Source: Flaviramulus_B aquimarinus (GTDB lineage Bacteria > Bacteroidota > Bacteroidia > Flavobacteriales > Flavobacteriaceae). From it: a DNA stretch of 64,000 nt. Positions within the stretch are counted from its first letter, which is position 1; each line of letters begins with the position of its first letter. The notes below the pieces were generated by a model. It did no database searches. It saw only the letters and a program-made list of their open reading frames with translations, and was not told the origin of the DNA. Of this stretch, positions 62,523 through 64,000 are shown one piece after another. The DNA is taken from positions 1,116,001 to 1,180,000 of the forward strand of contig NZ_BAABJH010000001.1 in assembly GCF_039543205.1 (NCBI RefSeq), written 5' to 3'. A program made the translations under genes and the position numbers.

Positions 62523-62969
62523 ATGCTAACTTGGAAAGAAGTTATCAACTTTTCCGTAAAAGGAAACCCAACTCCAGACAAACGTGTCGACAAAACTGAA
62601 ACGGAATGGCAGGCACAATTAACTCCAGAGCAATTTAGAATTACAAGACAAAAAGGTACAGAACGCCCACATAGCGGAGCACTTTGTAGTATTTATGATG
62701 AAGGCCAATACAATTGCATATGCTGCAATACGCCTTTATTTGATTCTACTATTAAATTCAGTTCCGGTACAGGTTGGCCAAGTTTTACACAACCTATTAA
62801 AGATAACGCTATTAAGTACGAAAGAGACACAGCCTTTGGTATGGTCCGTGTAGAGGTCATGTGTAATACCTGCGATGCCCATTTAGGTCATGTTTTTCCG
62901 GATGGCCCAGAACCTAGCGGATTACGGTATTGCATTAATTCAGAATCCATGCAATTAGAAACAAAGTAA
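62523..62969 (+). CDS. msrB: Peptide-methionine (R)-S-oxide reductase MsrB
   Basis: The 148-residue enzyme has the MsrB core. LTPEQFRITRQKGTERPHSG leads into CICCNTPLFDSTIKFSSGTGWPSF (zinc CxxC pair, about residues 62-65), then VMCNTCDAHLGHVFPDGPEPSG (second zinc pair and His) and RYCINSESM (catalytic Cys near residue 138). It reduces the R-sulfoxide of methionine in proteins. Cytoplasmic by lack of a signal peptide. It is the first of a repair cluster with msrA and a thioredoxin-fold protein. Confidence 0.95.
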   Translation: MLTWKEVINFSVKGNPTPDKRVDKTETEWQAQLTPEQFRITRQKGTERPHSGALCSIYDEGQYNCICCNTPLFDSTIKFSSGTGWPSFTQPIKDNAIKYERDTAFGMVRVEVMCNTCDAHLGHVFPDGPEPSGLRYCINSESMQLETK

Positions 62970-62988
62970 ACAATTATTAATTTATAAA

Positions 62989-63040
62989 CACCTTCCCTAT
63001 TTTTTAAAGGGAAGGTGAGTTTAATTCTTATGAGAATTAA
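62989..63040 (+). promoter_or_regulatory. Two tandem hairpins between msrB and msrA
   Basis: CACCTTCCCT (62989-62998) pairs perfectly with AGGGAAGGTG (63008-63017), ten base pairs. TTAATTCT (63021-63028) pairs with AGAATTAA (63033-63040), eight base pairs. The second ends 18 bases before the msrA ATG. Neither has a proper U-tract, so they may act as a leader structure or a weak attenuator rather than a terminator. Confidence 0.5.
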
Positions 63041-63058
63041 AGGCAGAAGGGCAAATAC

Positions 63059-63598
63059 ATGAACGATAAAAACATACAAGTAGCCACATTTGGTGGTGGC
63101 TGTTTTTGGTGTACAGAAGCAGTATTTCAAGAAGTAAAAGGTGTAGCAAACGTAGTTTCTGGATATTCTGGAGGGCATGTTCCAGGACATCCAACCTATA
63201 GGGAAATATGCTCTGGTTTAACCGGGCACGCCGAAGTGGTGCAAATAACTTTTGATACGAATGTGATTTCTTATGAAGATATTTTAGTCATTTTTATGAC
63301 AACCCATGACCCAACAACCTTGAATAGACAAGGTGCCGATAAAGGCACCCAATACCGTTCGGTTATTTATTATCATGATGATGCTCAAAAAGAGATTGCT
63401 GAACTTGTGGTTAAAGAAGTGGCCCCATATTATGAAAACACTATAGTGACCGAAATAAGCCCTTTAGATGTTTTTTACGAAGCCGAAAAGGAACATCAAG
63501 ATTATTATAGAAATAATCAAACCCAGGGCTATTGTAGTTTTGTAATAACACCAAAGTTAGCCAAACTCAGAAAACTTCATGCGGATAAATTGAATTAG
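63059..63598 (+). CDS. msrA: Peptide-methionine (S)-S-oxide reductase MsrA
   Basis: The 179-residue enzyme has the catalytic motif FGGGCFWCTEAVFQEVKGV (Cys near residue 15). VSGYSGGHVPGHPTYREICSGLTGHAEVVQI and TTHDPTTLNRQGADKGTQYRSVIYY follow, the MsrA consensus. It reduces the S-sulfoxide of methionine; with msrB the pair repairs both stereoisomers. The thioredoxin-like gene following may supply electrons. Cytoplasmic. Confidence 0.96.
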   Translation: MNDKNIQVATFGGGCFWCTEAVFQEVKGVANVVSGYSGGHVPGHPTYREICSGLTGHAEVVQITFDTNVISYEDILVIFMTTHDPTTLNRQGADKGTQYRSVIYYHDDAQKEIAELVVKEVAPYYENTIVTEISPLDVFYEAEKEHQDYYRNNQTQGYCSFVITPKLAKLRKLHADKLN

Positions 63599-63603
63599 AA
63601 TTA

Positions 63604-64000
63604 ATGAAAATTAAATTTAAAGAAAGGGATAATTATATGTCTAATGCATTAGAGCACCCCAATATATTTAAGGCTCCAGAATTTGAGGTTCATCATTGGA
63701 TTGATGCCAATGGATACAAAATTGAGCCTATAAAACTATCCCATTTTAAAGGACAGTTTAAAGTGGTGTATTGTTTCCAAAGTTGGTGTTCAGGTTGCCA
63801 CAGTAAAGGTTTACCGGATTTAAAAAAAATGGCTGAGGCTTTAAAAAGCAATAATAATATAGTGTTTTTGGCTGTGCAAACCGTTTTTGAAGGTCATGAC
63901 TCAAATACTTATGAAAAGATGGTTGAAACCCAAAAGGAATACGATTTAAAAATACCTTTTGGGCATGATGCTGGTCATGACGGACAATCCATTTCTAATA
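63604..64000 (+). CDS. Thioredoxin-fold protein, truncated by window edge
   Basis: The frame starts at the ATG at 63604 (another ATG at 63637 is possible, giving MSNALEHPNIFKAPEF) and runs off the right edge, with 132 codons visible. FKVVYCFQSWCSGCHSKGLPDL contains a CxxC redox motif, WCSGC, with the strand-helix layout of redoxin/TlpA proteins. It begins five bases after msrA, suggesting that it may reduce the Msr enzymes or share their operon. C-terminal part not seen. Confidence 0.8.
   Translation, partial: MKIKFKERDNYMSNALEHPNIFKAPEFEVHHWIDANGYKIEPIKLSHFKGQFKVVYCFQSWCSGCHSKGLPDLKKMAEALKSNNNIVFLAVQTVFEGHDSNTYEKMVETQKEYDLKIPFGHDAGHDGQSISN

Noticed and set aside
1..64000. Mobile elements, prophage genes, integrases and attachment sites.
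   Set aside because: No transposase, integrase, phage structural gene or duplicated flanking repeat was recognised; tRNA-Leu is not followed by an integrase.

Overview
This window is a low-GC (about one third G+C), gene-dense chromosomal segment of a Bacteroidota bacterium, almost certainly a member of the Flavobacteriaceae and probably marine. The signs are: C-terminal type IX secretion sorting domains, SusC/SusD-type TonB-linked outer-membrane genes under a FecI/FecR pair, a mevalonate pathway (mevalonate kinase and diphosphomevalonate decarboxylase), starts without Shine-Dalgarno sequences, and TAnnTTTG promoter elements. The best promoter is a complete TTTG-N18-TATATTTG in front of tRNA-Leu. 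No phage, integrase, insertion sequence or CRISPR array was seen. Genus and species cannot be fixed from the sequence.

Layout. 1-1314: edge-truncated outer-membrane protein and a DUF547 protein. 1653-8799: a redox pair (FAD oxidoreductase and NapH/NosR-like polyferredoxin) running into three glycosyltransferase genes. 8935-10005: small unknown proteins. 10336-17646: a leftward block with a degenerate RsuA/RluB pseudouridine synthase, a UbiA prenyltransferase, two mevalonate genes, a DUF1697 protein, a flavoprotein, a GDPD phosphodiesterase and an acyl-CoA thioesterase. 17734-22326: a propeller-like protein and a large phosphatase/outer-membrane barrel fusion. 22775-27155: a LacI regulator, an unannotated 47-residue lipoprotein, a TPR histidine kinase and response regulator, and a candidate small RNA. 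27237-40142: mixed housekeeping and unknown genes, including a GT2/flippase-like pair, ruvC, the hemW operon, a broken DUF1272 gene, and GNAT, STAS and DUF4407 proteins.

40283-53291 is a leftward TonB uptake locus: ECF sigma factor, DoxX-like protein, FecR, PLDc_N-like protein, SusC, SusD, a lipoprotein, a di-heme peroxidase and two ELWxxDGT-repeat T9SS proteins. It contains no glycoside hydrolase or lyase. 53421-57918 holds an M20 peptidase, tRNA-Leu(TAG), transketolase and a small transaldolase. 58058-62313 holds a membrane protein, then a GAF-domain protein convergent with an HD-PycTM (Pycsar-effector-type) membrane protein. 62523-64000 holds msrB, msrA and an edge-truncated thioredoxin-fold protein.

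The most promising leads are the GAF/HD-PycTM pair, which lacks a visible pyrimidine cyclase; the small lipoprotein, two-component and small-RNA locus; and the SusCD locus tied to a di-heme peroxidase. The pseudouridine synthase without its catalytic aspartate is a further one. Family names come from reading motifs by eye; no database search was run.
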